From Triglochin maritima (lineage: Eukaryota; Streptophyta; Magnoliopsida; Alismatales; Juncaginaceae): a DNA stretch of 64,000 nt. This document shows, one piece after another, positions 45,400 through 56,356 of this stretch; position 1 is the stretch's first letter; every line of letters starts with the position of its first letter. The DNA lies in NCBI GenBank assembly GCA_963682175.1, contig OY821788.1, positions 16,696,001 to 16,760,000 of the forward strand. Direction: 5' to 3'. Both the position numbers and the translations under genes were made by a program. The notes under the pieces were generated by a model. The model was given only the letters and a program-made list of their open reading frames with translations. It ran no database searches and was not told the origin of the DNA.

Positions 45400-47039
45400 T
45401 TTCTAATAAAGTAACGAGCCCATCGCTCGCGAGTATCGTCGAGCTCGTGTTGCGAATAAGGATCGCTATTCTTTTGGAAGACATATAAAAATACAAGTAC
45501 ACAATATAAATATGTAAATAATAAATCTATAATTATACCACTGAAAATGATCTATATTACCTCTTATAGCTCTATGTCTTTAGGTCCAATTTCGATGAAT
45601 TCCTGCGTGTTTCTCATAACGTAGTACCCACATTCGGTATTTCCAGTCTGCTTGTGGTACTGCAAAAGATAAAAATTTGCTAAATATACATTCAAGTACT
45701 TAAAAAGTAACAAAAATGGGAGAAACTTACTCCCATTGCATGCCAGGTTATGCCAGTATTTGTGGTAGTACTTATTCCACCAAACATTCTGTAAATCTTC
45801 ATTGTACTGAGTAACACAAGTTATTCAATATGGAGTCGATAATACTCACCGAAATACATGAATTACTAATATGATGATTAACACGAACTTATAAATTTAC
45901 AAGTTTCTTTAAGGATGCCCTTGCTGTAGTCGACCCGAAAGGATCAAACCAATATGCAGAATTAGCTTCGGGGCATTGAACGACAAGCATCCAATGAGCT
46001 CTGATTATATATATATAATTAGAAGTTTATTACAAAATCAAATTCTAATAACTATCAATTTACAAAGTTACCTCTCATGATTAGGGACCATATAATATTT
46101 TCTCCATATTCGTTCATAATATTGGCAAGCTCACCCGAATTATTGTCATTCAGGTGTATGAAAGTAGACTGAAAGACAAATCCCAATACTTTGTCATTGG
46201 GAAAGACTGACATTATGGTGTCATAAAGGTGTCTACAAGAGTAATAATTACATTATGTTATAATTACAATAAAACTATTCAATACATTTCATCTTATACA
46301 CAAGACAATAGTTACTTCACTTGCACGTCGATAATTGACATGCACAATTGATCCCTCGCCAAGAACTGCATAACCTCCTTCGCGACGTACAAATTTGAAG
46401 GCAAACCTTTGCATACCTCCTCCAAATGCTAGGTAGTTAAGGCTTGTGATTCCCTACCTAGCATTAATTGATACAGCATTTTAAACCTATTTGGTAGCAT
46501 ATTAATATTGATCAAAGGTTGTTTGTTTGATCCTTTTGGTGGATGGGCTTCCAATAACCTTACCGATATATATAAAATGTTAGAAATACAACTATTAACA
46601 AAATTGTAATTTATTTGTTTTCAAAATTAAAGGATACGTCATGTGTGTCTTGAAGTCTACTAAATGACGAGGCCAGCTGAGGAACCCATCGCATGCTTCG
46701 CCGAAGTTAACAACCTCTTCTTCTGGAAGTGGCACCAAAACATCATCATCTAAACAATTGCCCACGACAACCTTCACAACTCCCTCTTCCACATCTTTAA
46801 AGTGGTTTTTAGAGAGGTTATAAACTATTTCGTGTCCCACTAAACTTCTCTCAGGCTCTTCAAGAAATAGATGACATCTGCTTCCATCCTCAATGTTACC
46901 AAGTGAGGGGCCACCTACGAGGGCCAACTCTCGAGAATGAGCCATGAAATTAGATGTTCGGATGGGTTGAGCACTGGCTTCACCGGAGGTTCCTACGGTG
47001 GGTTGGAGAAGTAGGCATATCAGGATCCAATCTCTCCAC
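45400..47039 (-). pseudogene. CACTA DUF8039-Ulp1/C48 protease gene, 3' part, copy 1
   Basis: Exons on the minus strand with GT-AG-like borders. About 47039-46600: DUF8039-like, with CHLFLEEPERSLVGHEIVYN and FLSWPRHLV. About 46562-46322: LPNRFKMLYQLMLGRESQA. About 46235-46079: NDKVLGFVFQSTFIHL. About 46010-45895: the protease His/Asp segment HWMLVVQCPE then WFDPFG. About 45815-45725. About 45660-45566: the Cys segment NTECGYYVM. About 45470-45405: RERWARYFI. All three catalytic residues of a C48 cysteine protease are present. A TAG at 46429-46431 interrupts exon 2 where copy 2 has Trp. Such proteases are common in CACTA, MULE (Kaonashi) and other plant transposons; their role is unclear. Confidence 0.78.
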
Positions 47040-47110
47040 AACTAAATGCAACGTGGTTAACACTTAAAAGATGAGGACTAGGACAATCACAGGTCCAGAA
47101 TAGGGAATAT

Positions 47111-47528
47111 ACATCGGACATATGGCTTCTATACATCGGTTATTGGTATTCCATAAATCGACATCTATCTTTGGGTCGTATATACCTAGACGTCGGTCGC
47201 AAAATACTGACATCTATTCTGGTGAATACGCGTCAGTTACCCCTACTGTCAATGTCTATTCGACGGGAATCCACATCAGTTATACTTACAACCGACATCT
47301 ATTCAAAGGGAATACACGTCGGCTATCCAAACAACCGTCCTCTATTCAAAGGGAATACGTGTCGGCTGCCCAAACAACCGATGTCTATTCGATGAATACG
47401 CGATGGTTATCTAAATAGCCGACATCTACTCTCCTTCAAAAAAGACTTGGTGTTGGTTATGCTGACCACCGATGTCTATTTTGGGTTACAGACATTAGGT
47501 TAACCTAATAACTGACGTCTATACCGTT
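47111..47528. repeat. CACTA subterminal repeat array, copy 2
   Basis: Duplicate of 44683-45100 with scattered changes, several hitting CG-containing cores (for example ACGCGTC to ACACGTC). Confidence 0.78.
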
Positions 47529-47829
47529 CCCAAATTTAAAAAAAGATAAAATGCGCAATATTCCATTCATCAATCACAACTGCAATTCACAATGCACAAT
47601 TCACAATCATTCATCCTACACAATCATACACAACTTCAAGTAATTTCATTCACCAACATATTTCATAATCATTCACAAAGAAGTTTCATCTTATTAATAT
47701 AAAAATTGTAGTCAAATAATGTTAGTTCAATAGAAAAAATGTATTTAGAAAGCATGTTGGTGTAATACAAGAATGTAGTTTAATAAAATTTCAGTCATTA
47801 CATAGAAGCTATTAGTTCAACAACATGTT

Positions 47830-49466
47830 TCTAATAAAGTAGCGAGCCCATCGCTCGCGAGTATCGTCGAGCTCGTGTTGCGAATAAGGATCGCTATTCT
47901 TTTGGAAGACATATAAAAATACAAGTACACAATATAAATATGTAAATAATAAATCTATAATTATACCACTGAAAATGATCTATATTACCTCTTATAGCTC
48001 TATGTCTTTAGGTCCAATTTCGATGAATTCCTGCATGTTTCTCATAACGTAGTACCCACATTCGGTATTTCCAGTCAGCTTGTGGTACTGCAAAAGATAA
48101 AAATTTGCTAAATATACATTCAAGTACTTAAAAAGTAACAAAAATGGGAGAAACTTACTCCCATTGCATGCCAGGTTATGCCAGTATTTGTGGTAGTACT
48201 TATTCCACCCAACATTCTGTAAATCTTCATTGTACTGAGTAACACAAGTTATTCAATATGGAGTCGATAATACTCACCCAAATACGTGAATTACTAATAT
48301 GATGATTAACATGAACTTATAGATTTACAAGTTTCTTTAAGGATGCCCTTGCTGTAGTCGACCCTAAAGGATCAAACCAATATGCAGAATTAGCTTCGGG
48401 GCATTGAACGACAAGCATCCAATGAGCTCTGATTATATATATAATTAGAAGTTTATTACAAAATCAAATTCTAATAACTATCAATTTACAAAGTTACCTC
48501 TCATGATTAGGGACCATATAATATTTTCTCCATATTCGTTCATAATATTGGCAAGCTCACCCGAATTATTGTCATTCACGTGTATGAAAGTAGACTGAAA
48601 GACAAATCCAAATACTTTGTCATTGGGAAAGACTGACATTATGGCGTCATAAAGGTGTCTACAAGAGTAATAATTACATTATGTTATAATTACAATAAAA
48701 CTATTCAATACATTTCATCTTATACACAAGACAACAGTTACTTCACTTGCACGTCGATAATTGACATGCACAATTGATCCCTCGCCAAGAACTGCATAAC
48801 CTCCTTGGCGACGTACAAATCTGAAGGCAAACCTTTGCATACCTCCTCCAAATGCCAGGTAGTTTAGGCTTGTGATTCCCTACCTAGCATTAATTGATAC
48901 AGCATTTTAAACCTATTTGGTAGCATATTAATATTGATCAAAGGTTGTTTGTTTGATCCTTTTGGTGGATGGGCTTCCAATAACCTTACCGATATATATA
49001 AAATGTTAGAAATACAACTATTAACAAAATTGTAATTTATTTGTTTTCAAAATTAAAGGATACATCATGTGTGTCTTGAAGCTCTACTAAATGACGAGGC
49101 CAGCTGAGGAACCCATCGCATGCTTCGCCGAAGGTAACAACCTCTTCTTCTGGAAGTGGCACCAAAACATCATCATCTAAACAATTGCCCACGACAACCT
49201 TCACAACTCCCTCTTCCACATCTTTAAAGTGGTTTTTAGAGAGGTTATAAACTATTTCGTGTCCCACTAAACTTCTCTCAGGCTCTTCAAGAAATAGATG
49301 ACATCTGCTTCCATCCTCAAAGTTACCAAGTGAGGGGCCACCTACGAGGGCCAACTCTCGAGAATGAGCCATGAAATTAGATGTTCGGATTGGTTGAGCA
49401 CTGGCTTCACCGGAGGTTCCTACGGTGGGTTGGAGAAGTAGGCATATCAGGATCCAATCTCTCCAT
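47830..49466 (-). pseudogene. CACTA DUF8039-Ulp1/C48 protease gene, 3' part, copy 2
   Basis: Same exon series as copy 1, including His, Asp and Cys segments. In exon 2 a TAA at 48864-48866 interrupts the frame where copy 1 has Leu, 12 bp from the copy 1 stop, while the copy 1 stop position is Trp (TGG) here. The two copies were thus disabled separately after the duplication. This copy is joined upstream to the remaining 5' exons. Confidence 0.78.
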
Positions 49467-50411
49467 AACAAGTTGCAATTGATTTTGCAATTCTAAAATT
49501 TTCTGGTCGCATTTTGTATGAACTTTCGATGAACTTGAGCGATAAGTCATTCCATAATATTATCGTAGCCCAGCCCCACTCCCTACCCCCTGTACATGAA
49601 CGTTGAATGGACTTCGTGTAGAATGTATTTTTGATCATCTGAAACAAAAATACATTGGGATTCTCTCAACTTCAGAGAGTCCTAAATTTGTAAAAGAAAT
49701 TTTTACAAACAATAGAAAAATATAAATTTTTAGAATGTGATTTAATAACATACAAGTGCACAACTTACTATCTTCGAGCCGACCTCTTGCGACTCGTCTG
49801 TGACATACTCCCCTTTGGAGTTTATCATCGCTCTCTTCCAGGAATCACATTGAGGTACGAGGGAAGGAGGAGCCAAGTTGATTGCTTGCTCTTCACTCTT
49901 ATCAGAGTGAAATTGCTTCTTGTTTCTTCTGGGTAATTTTTTTGGCCATCTTTTTTCTTCTAATTTTCGGTATCCCGATCAAGACATACGATGAAGATAC
50001 TTATTAGAAGATCAACGTTCTTGGGTTTCTTCTCTGAGGGCCTACGATAAATTTTATTGAGTATCATTTAAAGCAATAACCTAATAAGTTCATATTGCAA
50101 ATTAAACTTAGTTACCTGAAACTCTGGGTTTCTCTTAATTTTTTGAGTAGAGCCCATGCACTTGGAGTGCTAAAGTTATAGTAATCGCACAAATTTCTGT
50201 CCTGATACTCTTCGAATATCCACTTGTTTGTTAACTTCATCTTGAAGTCCATTCAACGGACCGCAACGTATCTCATCCACTTTTCAACAAAGTGTTAGTG
50301 GATTGGAACTCAAAACTTGCCTATAACACGCTAACATTTTCAATTTCTATAAATTAAAAGTTTGACTAAAACTAAAAAACATTATAATGGACTCCTTACC
50401 CGCACGTCATC
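49467..50411 (-). pseudogene. CACTA gene, 5' exons
   Basis: Minus-strand segments typical of En/Spm-associated proteins: a short coiled-coil-like stretch (LELQNQLQLVMERL, about 49500-49460), a segment with PQCDSWKRAMINSKGEYVTD (about 49870-49790), and an upstream segment with NLCDYYNFS and AWALLKKL (about 50240-50120). Frames shift between them because introns separate them. The start of the gene is removed by LTR G1. Confidence 0.65.
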
Positions 50412-51514
50412 TGATTGACATCATTTCATGCATTCATGTGTGTCTTATATCCATTATGTTGAACATAAACAATGCTACGTAACGAGTTTTATGTTTAAGT
50501 TTTAGGAATAATAGGTTCGAGACGAAGAGACTAAAAAGAGGATATAAAAGCAAGAAAAAAGACTAAGTTGCAGGACTTATGGATTGAGGTGCAAGAAGGA
50601 AGACCCGGATGTAAAGCCAAAAGGACTAATGAGGAAATCAAGATGATCCACACTATTATGAGGAGTATTTTGGCAAGTAGATTCGGGCCCAAACATCAAC
50701 AACCAAATTGGGTTCATCAAACATCAAGAAATCAAGACAGAAACGAACCACCGAAATCCAGACTCAATCCAAGAAATCTGGACCGCCAATTTACGGTCCA
50801 AATTTGTCCAAATGTTCCATGGTTGAGTCGGGTCATGTAATATGTTGTTTTATGTCAATTTATAGTATGTGTTTAGTCCCTTATCGAGGGATTGTCCCCG
50901 ATTACCTTTTTCTAGCACTATAAATAGAACTCTTCCTTCTCCTTTGTATTCACCCATTACTTGGTGGCATTCTCTCTACTTGGAGTAAAAGCCTTGAAGC
51001 AAAATCTCAAGGTGGAGAAGTATGCCACTTGCAATGTGAGTCGTGTTAATATAATATTTTTTCTTAGTTTCTTTTAATATTGTCTTGTCTTTTAATTCTT
51101 GCATTCTTCTTTAGTTTAATTTCCTTTCATTTAACTTCTTTAATTTTTTTGCTGGCTTAGTTTAATTTCCTTTCAGAAGAATGTTTCATATTGTTAATGT
51201 AGGTTGTAGTGTAATGATTAGTGAGTAGTTAGATCCCCATTTGGGGGGTGGAGAAATATGTGATGTGATTATGTGATATATGAGGTGTGTGTTATATTAG
51301 TCCTTTGAACCTTACATGATTTCCATAACCATCTAATGAGATTTCACTCTTGTCTTTGTTATGATAATGCACTTGAATGAAGCTTAGCATATGCTTAGAC
51401 TAGTGGACCTATTTTATGAGGAATGATGAGGTGAGGATATGGATGGAATTGATAAAGGAAATATGACTTGTAGTTGCATGTACTCTTGTTGCCCTTACCT
51501 TGGTTGAAGTCTTG
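50412..51514 (+). repeat. Athila LTR G1, truncated by G2
   Basis: Begins TGATTGACATCATTTCATGC. Palindrome GACCGCCAATTTACGGTC (50781-50798) and TATA box (50919). The 3' end is lost where G2 begins. Confidence 0.85.
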
Positions 51515-52832
51515 TGATTGACATCATTTCATGCTTATATTTGTATCTTATATCCATTATCTTTCACCTAAACAATGCTATGTTACGAGTTTTATGTTTG
51601 AATTTCAGAAATAAATAGGTTTGAAGAGATGAAGCATAAAAGTCCCCAAAAGCTGGGAAAAGGACTGAATTAGGAGATCAGGGGACTAAGATGCAAGGGA
51701 GAAGGACCTGAACGTAAGACCAAATGACCAAAGAGCAAAATAGAAAACTCCACACCATCTTGGGGAGTATTTTGGCAATCCAGAAAAGCTCAGAAAGAAA
51801 TGTAGCCGGATCCAGATCTTATGGACCGCGAATTGGCGGTCTGCATCCTTCTGAATCCGCTCAAATTTCTCCAGCACATGTATTAGAGGATGTTTAGGCT
51901 ATTTTTGGTATTTTCTTAGTCTTACATCGGGGGATTGTCCTGGATTGCCTTTTTCTTTGGCTATAAATAGATCTCTTCACCTTCTATTGTAATCACTTCA
52001 TATTTTAAGTGGCTATTCTTCCTACTAGAAGGGAGGCCTTGAAGCACACACTAAGGTAGGAGGATGCTACTTGAAATGTGAGTCACTTTAATAAAAGTTT
52101 CTTTATTATGTTGTTTGTTTCATCTTTCTTGTTTTACTTTGTTTAATTTCATTTCATTAGTTTTACGAGCTTAGTTAATATGCTTTCCTTGCTTAGTTTA
52201 ATAATTAGTCTAATGTGTAGTGAGTAGTTCCATCCCCTTTGGGGGTGGAGTTGATGTTCATACATGCATTAGTGAATGGAATGAATGCTTTATTTACAAT
52301 GTGTTGATAAAACATGAATGTATGCTTGCTTGTTTAGGAAAGAATTTATAATTTGATGAGTTTTGCCGAAATGATTAGACACCTCTCATGCTTGTTTAGG
52401 TTCTGAAATAAACAACTTGTATATGTAAATGTTAATCAACTAGGTTGGTGAATAGATTAATAGGTTTTGCCATAACATTTAGACACTTCCTATGCATGAT
52501 AACACCACCTCCATGTGTGCTTAAAGAATGTGTTCAACACCACCTCTTTGCATGTGTGCACTCATTCCACCCCTTAGGGGTTTTCTATTTCTGAATTTCA
52601 GCACTATTATTTCGTTATTAGTTAAGTTTTAGTTAATCGTTTGTTGCTTTCTTTCGCATTTCATACTTCGTAGTGTAGTGTAGCGTAGCGTAGCATAATC
52701 CACTCTCTTCTCCATTTTTTTCACCACTTGGTTTCGTGCAAATGAGAGGCTGCTCACCTCACTGAGGACGACCCGTATTTGCCACCGCTTCAACGCGGAC
52801 GTGCACTTGCGGTTTAATTAAAACGTTCAACA
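51515..52832 (+). repeat. Athila G2 5' LTR, 1318 bp
   Basis: TGATTGACATCATTTCATGC to AACGTTCAACA. Palindrome GACCGCGAATTGGCGGTC (51824-51841), TATA box TATAAATA (51962-51969). A PBS follows. Confidence 0.9.
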
Positions 52833-52838
52833 AGTTTT

Positions 52839-52857
52839 TGGCGCCGTTGTCGGGGAG
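52839..52857 (+). promoter_or_regulatory. Athila G2 primer binding site, tRNA-Asp
   Basis: TGGCGCCGTTGTCGGGGAG, six bases after the LTR end, complementary to the 3' end of plant tRNA-Asp with one mismatch. Confidence 0.88.
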
Positions 52858-53878
52858 GTGCCAGTCCAGACTCTTGTTTGGACGATTCGAGTGGATTTAA
52901 TTTGTGTTGTGTAGTTTTTCTTTGTTTTAGTGACTTGGAGTGTCCAGGAGAAGCAGATGGAGATGTTTTGAGGTGACCTGGACACTTTGGTCCGCCAATC
53001 AGCGGTCTGGTGAGCTCGGTTTACCTTCTATTTTCTTTGTTGTGTAGCCATAATTGATGTAGTGATCTGGGATTTGATTTGGCATGTTTTGACTTATAGT
53101 TTGTTCCCAGATCAATAATCAAACATCCTTTAAGCAACTTGGACCCTAAAACCCAAAGTAAAAGATTAGGCATTCTTTTTGTTTAGGTCATGCATCATGT
53201 ATGTGACTTAGGCATATAGATTGTCTTTCATTTTAGCTTTATTTTCAGTTGCTGAGTGCTGGCGTGAGGTACGCACCTTCTACTCTCATTCATGCATTTC
53301 ATATGAACATGCATTAGTTAGTAGGAAGTGCATTGAAACAAGTGTGAGTTGAGCGTTTGTTTGGAGAGTTGATTGTTAGATTAAGACTCCAAAATGCTAC
53401 TAAGGAGGGGTTGTCCCACAAAAGATAAGGTGGGGGATTTCATCACCCTTTCCTTTGCCCCACAAATCACACTAATCAAGAGCCTAATTTTAAAATCAAG
53501 TGGACATTGGCCCTAAGGATTTCGGGCGCATTAGAAGAGTGATCCGGTCCCGACCGTCATGACCTGATTGGCGTTGTCCACTTTATCGATAGTAGGAGAG
53601 ATGAGATGTCCGGATCTTGGCTCACTTGCTGGGCTTTGTGGTCCTCGTCGTAGGGAGGTGACACGTGTTGAGGTCGTGTGACTTAGCAGTTAGGTGTCGT
53701 CTAGCTGTAAGGACCTATAGCGACCTTAGGATTGCTTGAGCCTTGTTTGCTTGTGTGCTTCTACCTGTACCCATTCGCCATAGTATAAGGACTTCTTGCA
53801 TTCTCTCCTTAGTCATTCTTTCTCTCCTGTGTTCCCCTGTCTTCTCCTCTACGCACATTCTTTATTAAAAAAAGAGTT
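52858..53878 (+). other. Athila G2 5' leader with conserved blocks
   Basis: Palindrome GTCCGCCAATCAGCGGTC at 52990-53007. The GGTGGGGGATTTCATCACCC block lies within about 53421-53467. A further block with GTCCTCGTCGTAGGGAGGTG (about 53641-53660) is shared with B and G3. No ORF. Confidence 0.75.
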
Positions 53879-54943
53879 TTGGTTTGTGTGTGTGCACCTT
53901 TGTGCATGACTTCGTGGGCACGAGACGACAGTGGTCGTTTGACGAGGCGCGTTGTCAACCCGGCTTCGGTAATTGACTTCGCGACGCCTTCCTCCTCTCG
54001 TGTTGCACCCAGTCCGGGTTCAATGGCTGCTCATTTCTGTGAGGAGGAACAGTTGCTGGACCCACCTGTTCCACCTGTGCTTCCTGTTGTGGCTCCCATA
54101 CCTCTACGTGATCGATGCTACCTGAGCCGTACTGCTCTACACTCATGCATCATATTGCCAGAGGCTAATGGGAACCATTTTAAGGTTAAGCCTCAGTTTA
54201 TTTCCGTGCTCCATTATTTCAGTGGGAAAGGTGACCCTATATCTTTCTCAGGGAATTTGAGGAGGTCTGTGCTATGTTTAAGCTGCAACAACTTAGCACA
54301 GACTCCATCCATCTTAGGCTTGTTCCTTTTGCACTAAAGGATGACACCAAGAAGTGGTTGTACAGCAACCAGGCGATTTCCTTTAGGGCTTGGGATGAGT
54401 TTCAATCTGCATTCCTCAAGAAATACTATCCAAATCATCGGACTCAAAAGTTGAGGAACGAAATCAATTCGTTCTATCAACTTGAGACCGAAACATTTCA
54501 TGCATATCTAGAGAGGTTGAAGGAGCTACTATCCTCATGCCCTCACCATGGCATTGAGTTGTGGCATCTTTGTCAGATTGTTTACGAGGGTCTTCACATC
54601 CCATCCCGGACACTCCTTGAGTCCATGTGTCAAGGAGAGTTCTTAGGAAAGGATGAAAGGGAGGCATGGGCTTTCCTAGAAGACCTTGCTGAGAAAACCA
54701 TGCAATGGGAGAGTGTGAGGGAGCCGCCTGCATCATCAAGCATAGGAGCGAGGATCGCGAATGCAAACTCGACTACATCGGGTGCCACATTTGCTGTCGA
54801 TACCACTACGGCCACCGAGGCACGCATGGCGGCCTTAATGCACCGTATGGATTCGATTGAGCTCCAAAACCAACAAGGTGCACCTCACATGTCCACATCT
54901 GGTCCAGTTCCATGTCATTCATGTGGTAGGATAGGTCATTGAT
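53879..54943 (+). pseudogene. Athila G2 gag, one frameshift, truncated by G3
   Basis: N-terminal part 53879-54240 (RDRCYLSRTALHSC, KPQFISVL), then a 1-bp loss near 54240 within the DPY-IFLREFEE motif. It continues 54274-54942: MFKLQQLSTDSIHLRLVP, FLKKYYPNHRTQKLRNEIN, PHHGIELWHLCQIVYEG, and the start of a zinc knuckle CHSCGRIGH. The G3 LTR begins immediately after, so the final Cys ligand and everything downstream are cut off. This copy keeps the ~120 codons deleted in B. Confidence 0.85.
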
Positions 54944-56356
54944 TGATCTCGTTTTATATTAACCGCAAGTGCACGACCGCGTTGAAGCGGTGGCAAATAC
55001 GGGTCGTCCACTGGGAGGTGTGTCGACACTTGGTTTGTGCGAAGGCGAGAGGTAAAGAAAAGAAAGAAGGATGTAGTACACTAAGCTACACTACAATGCT
55101 AAACTAGGAAACAAAGAAGCTGAAATGAACTAAACAACTAAGCTAATCAACTAAATGCCAAAGATGAAATCACAGAAATGGAAAACCCCTAAGGGGTGGA
55201 GTGTGTGTGTGTGTGCACATGAAATAAGTGTGGTATAAAATGCATACAATAAGCTCAAGTTAGTTAGTGTTGTTAATGCATAAGAAGTACCTAACTATGG
55301 CAAGACCTATCATTACAACTCTAACTTGTGTGAATAATATGAGCAATGCAAGGTTGTTATTAAGACACTTAGACAAGTATGGAGTGTACCCTAGCTATGG
55401 CAGAAACCATCAAGTAAGGTTCTTAATAATTCAAGCAAGCATACTAATATTAACACAAAACATTTATATTAAGCATTCAAACCAACTACATAACATGTAC
55501 ATACACCTACTCCACCCCCCATGGGGATGGAACTACTCACTACTCATTACACTAACTATATTAACAAAAGAAAGCATAATACTGAAATGAAATTTATCTA
55601 AGCAAGCAAGAAACAGAAAAGAAACTATAAGACTAAAGAAACAAGCAAGACATGTAAAATCGAAATTACTAAGCAATGTAAAAACTAAGCAAACAACAAT
55701 TAACTACAAAACTTCTATTATTAACTCACTCAAATTACAAGTGGCTCTTCCTCCACCAGAGTTTTGCTTCAAGGCTTCACTCTTAGTAGGGAAGATGGCC
55801 ACCAAAGAGAGAGATGGATACAATGGGAGGTGAAGAGTTCTATTTATAAGCATGGAAAAAGCTAATCCGGGACAATCCCCCGATGTGGGACTAAACCAAT
55901 ACCAAAAATAGACTAAGCACAAATTAATACAAGTCCAGGAGAAAGTTAAGTGGATCTGGGCGGTTCCAGACCACCAATTGGCGGCCTATAGGATCCAGAT
56001 CCGTCTGGATTTGTTTGTGGGCCTTCCTTGTTGTGTGTCTTGGTCTTGGATGCATCTGGTTGGTTTGTTGGAGCTTCGACCCGAATCGAATTGGCAAAAT
56101 ACTCCCCATGATGGTGTGGAGTTTCCTGTTTTGCTCTTAGGTCCTTCTGTCTTACGTTCAGGTGCTTCTCCCTTGCATCTTGGTCCCCAGGTCTCACAAT
56201 TAAGTCCTTTTTCCCTGCTTTTGGGTCCTTTCATGTCTCTCCTCTTCAAACCTCTTTATTTCTGAAATCTAAACATAAAACTCGTTACATAGCATTGTTT
56301 AAGGTGAAAGATAATGGATATAAGAGACATGAATATGCATGAAATGATGCCAATCA
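54944..56356 (-). repeat. Athila G3 3' LTR, 1413 bp
   Basis: TGATCTCGTTTTATATTAACC to ATGATGCCAATCA. Antisense TATA box TATTTATA (55841-55848) and palindrome GACCACCAATTGGCGGCC (55969-55986). Confidence 0.88.

Larger units (their letters stand above)
44612..47039. repeat. Tandem duplication, unit 1 (about 2428 bp)
   Basis: AACTAAATGCAAC at 44612 recurs at 47040, and the sequence then repeats in register. A hand count gives about 14 differences in the first ~480 bp and fewer after. The unit spans ~70 bp of Athila LTR, the CACTA subterminal array and the 3' exons of the CACTA gene. Confidence 0.92.
47040..49466. repeat. Tandem duplication, unit 2
   Basis: Second copy of the previous unit, ending at CTCTCCA before the sequence continues into upstream exons of the CACTA gene. 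Unit 2 is therefore still continuous with the rest of the gene, while unit 1 is the detached copy or the original end. Confidence 0.92.
44683..50411 (-). mobile_element. CACTA (En/Spm) transposon remnant
   Basis: A minus-strand transposon gene with DUF8039-like and Ulp1/C48 protease regions, plus subterminal repeat arrays of CCGACRTCTATTC type on its left. This combination is typical of plant CACTA elements. The terminal CACTA inverted repeat was not found on either side, so both ends are missing or rearranged. The right end is cut by Athila LTR G1. Confidence 0.78.
51515..54943 (+). mobile_element. Athila element G2 (5' part), interrupted by G3
   Basis: 5' LTR, PBS, leader and gag in direct orientation. 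Gag is broken within the zinc knuckle by G3; the remainder of G2 should lie beyond the window to the right. Sequence is close to B in gag. Confidence 0.85.
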
